7,365 nucleotides of DNA from Verrucomicrobiota bacterium (GTDB lineage Bacteria > Verrucomicrobiota > Verrucomicrobiia > Limisphaerales > CAIQOK01). Position 1 is the first letter of the stretch; each line of letters begins with the position of its first letter. The translations under genes were made by a program, and so were the position numbers. The notes beneath the pieces are model-generated. The model was not told the DNA's origin and made no database searches. It saw only the letters and a program-made list of their open reading frames with translations. Positions 6,671 to 7,365 of this stretch are shown piece by piece. The DNA lies in NCBI GenBank assembly GCA_025363535.1, contig JANYDP010000278.1, positions 1-7,365 on the forward strand, in the 5' to 3' direction.

Positions 6671-7365
6671 ATGAAAAAATATTTTCAAATTTTCACCGGG
6701 ATCCTCGCGATGGCGATGGTGACGACACTCTCAGCGCAAACCGCCCAGAACGGCATGGCGAAAGTCGTCAGTCTCAAAGGAGCCGCCCGCTTTATGGCGG
6801 TGGCGGGCGGAGACTGGAAGCCGATCAAAGTCGGGATGGTGCTCAAGCCCGGTGCCCTGATTCAGACGGCGGCCGATTCCTACGTGGACGTGATTTTGAA
6901 CAATGCCAAGGCGACGCAGGGACTCGGTTCGTCCCTGACCGACGAGCCGACGTCGGCAGGCCCCAGCACCGCTTCCAATCCGGGTGGTGACGGCTACAAG
7001 CCGAAGGCGGTGCAGGATGCCATCCGCATTTTTGAGAACTCCGTCCTGAGCGTGGACAAGCTGACCGTGACGCAGACCGGTGCCGACACCGTCACCGAAA
7101 CCCAGTTGGATCTCAAGGCGGGCCGCATTTTTGGCACGGTCAAAAAACTTTCGGAAGCCTCCGTTTATGAAATCAAAGTGCCAAACGGCGTCGCCGGTGT
7201 GCGCGGGACCATTTATCTCATTGGCGCGGACGGCGTGGTGAACGTGTTGACCGGCTCGGTCGTGGTTTCCTATGTCTCCAATGGCACGGTCATCACGAAG
7301 GAAGTTCCCGCCGGCTTCAAGTTCAGTCCAGAAACCGGTCAAGTCTCGAAGATCACCGATCCGGT
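6671..7365 (+). CDS. Exported FecR-domain protein, 5' part (runs off window)
   Basis: 231 codons are visible, open to the window end. The start is set by the AGGAAAGG site. Residues 1-22 are a clear signal peptide (MKKYFQIFTGILAMAMVTT, cleavage after L20-S21-A22). Mature residues about 29-90 are beta-rich (AKVVSLKGAARFM, WKPIKVGMVLKPGALIQT). A Ser/Gly/Pro-rich linker follows at about 86-108. The FecR core then has DLKAGRIFGTVKKL and the hallmark VRGT at 177-180 (GVRGTIYLIG). Classical FecR is an inner-membrane anti-sigma regulator with a cytoplasmic N-terminal domain and one transmembrane helix. This protein instead has only a cleavable signal, so it is probably periplasmic or outer-envelope and not a standard iron-citrate regulator. 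No sigma factor gene is visible next to it. The domain call is firm; the role is unknown. The gene has its own promoter, so it is probably not in an operon with the GH128 gene. Confidence 0.82.
   Translation, partial: MKKYFQIFTGILAMAMVTTLSAQTAQNGMAKVVSLKGAARFMAVAGGDWKPIKVGMVLKPGALIQTAADSYVDVILNNAKATQGLGSSLTDEPTSAGPSTASNPGGDGYKPKAVQDAIRIFENSVLSVDKLTVTQTGADTVTETQLDLKAGRIFGTVKKLSEASVYEIKVPNGVAGVRGTIYLIGADGVVNVLTGSVVVSYVSNGTVITKEVPAGFKFSPETGQVSKITDP

Noticed and set aside
6731..7342. A 203-residue minus-strand open frame at the right end
   Set aside because: It is antisense to the FecR-domain gene, which has a signal peptide, a Shine-Dalgarno site and the VRGT motif. The reverse frame has none of these.
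1..7365. tRNA, rRNA, CRISPR array, insertion sequence, prophage or defence genes
   Set aside because: No cloverleaf, direct-repeat/spacer pattern, transposase motif or terminal inverted repeats were seen. The repetitive look comes from coding repeats of the surface proteins.

Overview
The window looks like a piece of a GC-rich chromosome from the phylum Verrucomicrobia, probably the Pedosphaera/Limisphaera side of the phylum (soil, freshwater or marine). This rests on protein style. Two very large exported proteins carry autotransporter-associated beta-strand repeats, LamG (concanavalin-like) domains and a C-terminal module with the signature LSWPxDHxGWxLQxQTN...VFxR, which I recall as common in that phylum. 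A FecR-domain protein follows. The taxonomic call comes from memory of these families, not from a search.

Layout, all on the + strand. (1) Positions 1-1235 are the 3' end of a large beta-solenoid/autotransporter-repeat surface protein whose start lies outside the window. (2) Positions 1236-1414 are intergenic, with a strong rho-independent terminator at 1257-1291 and then a possible weak promoter. (3) Positions 1415-6553 encode a 1712-residue exported modular glycoside hydrolase. From the N terminus it has a signal peptide, an N-terminal module of uncertain family, a GH128-like catalytic domain with both catalytic glutamates visible, a LamG domain, a putative-Ig/cadherin-like domain, a long autotransporter-repeat region into which a second LamG domain is inserted, and the 72-residue C-terminal module also found on gene 1. 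(4) Positions 6554-6670 are intergenic, with a perfect TTGACA -35 box and a good ribosome binding site. (5) Positions 6671-7365 are the 5' part of an exported FecR-domain protein that runs off the window.

Working together: genes 1 and 2 read as secreted, probably cell-surface proteins that share the same C-terminal sorting or attachment design. Gene 2 adds an enzyme that should cut beta-1,3-glucans such as laminarin, callose or fungal wall glucan, and two lectin-like domains that could hold the polysaccharide. The FecR protein has its own promoter and may be unrelated, or may be a periplasmic sensor or envelope protein. The terminator after gene 1 and the promoter before gene 3 indicate three separate transcription units rather than one operon.

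No tRNA, rRNA, CRISPR array, insertion sequence or phage gene was seen. The most unusual points are the LamG domain nested inside an autotransporter repeat, the gap-free shared 72-residue C terminus, and autotransporter-type repeats with no beta-barrel translocator at the C terminus of either protein.
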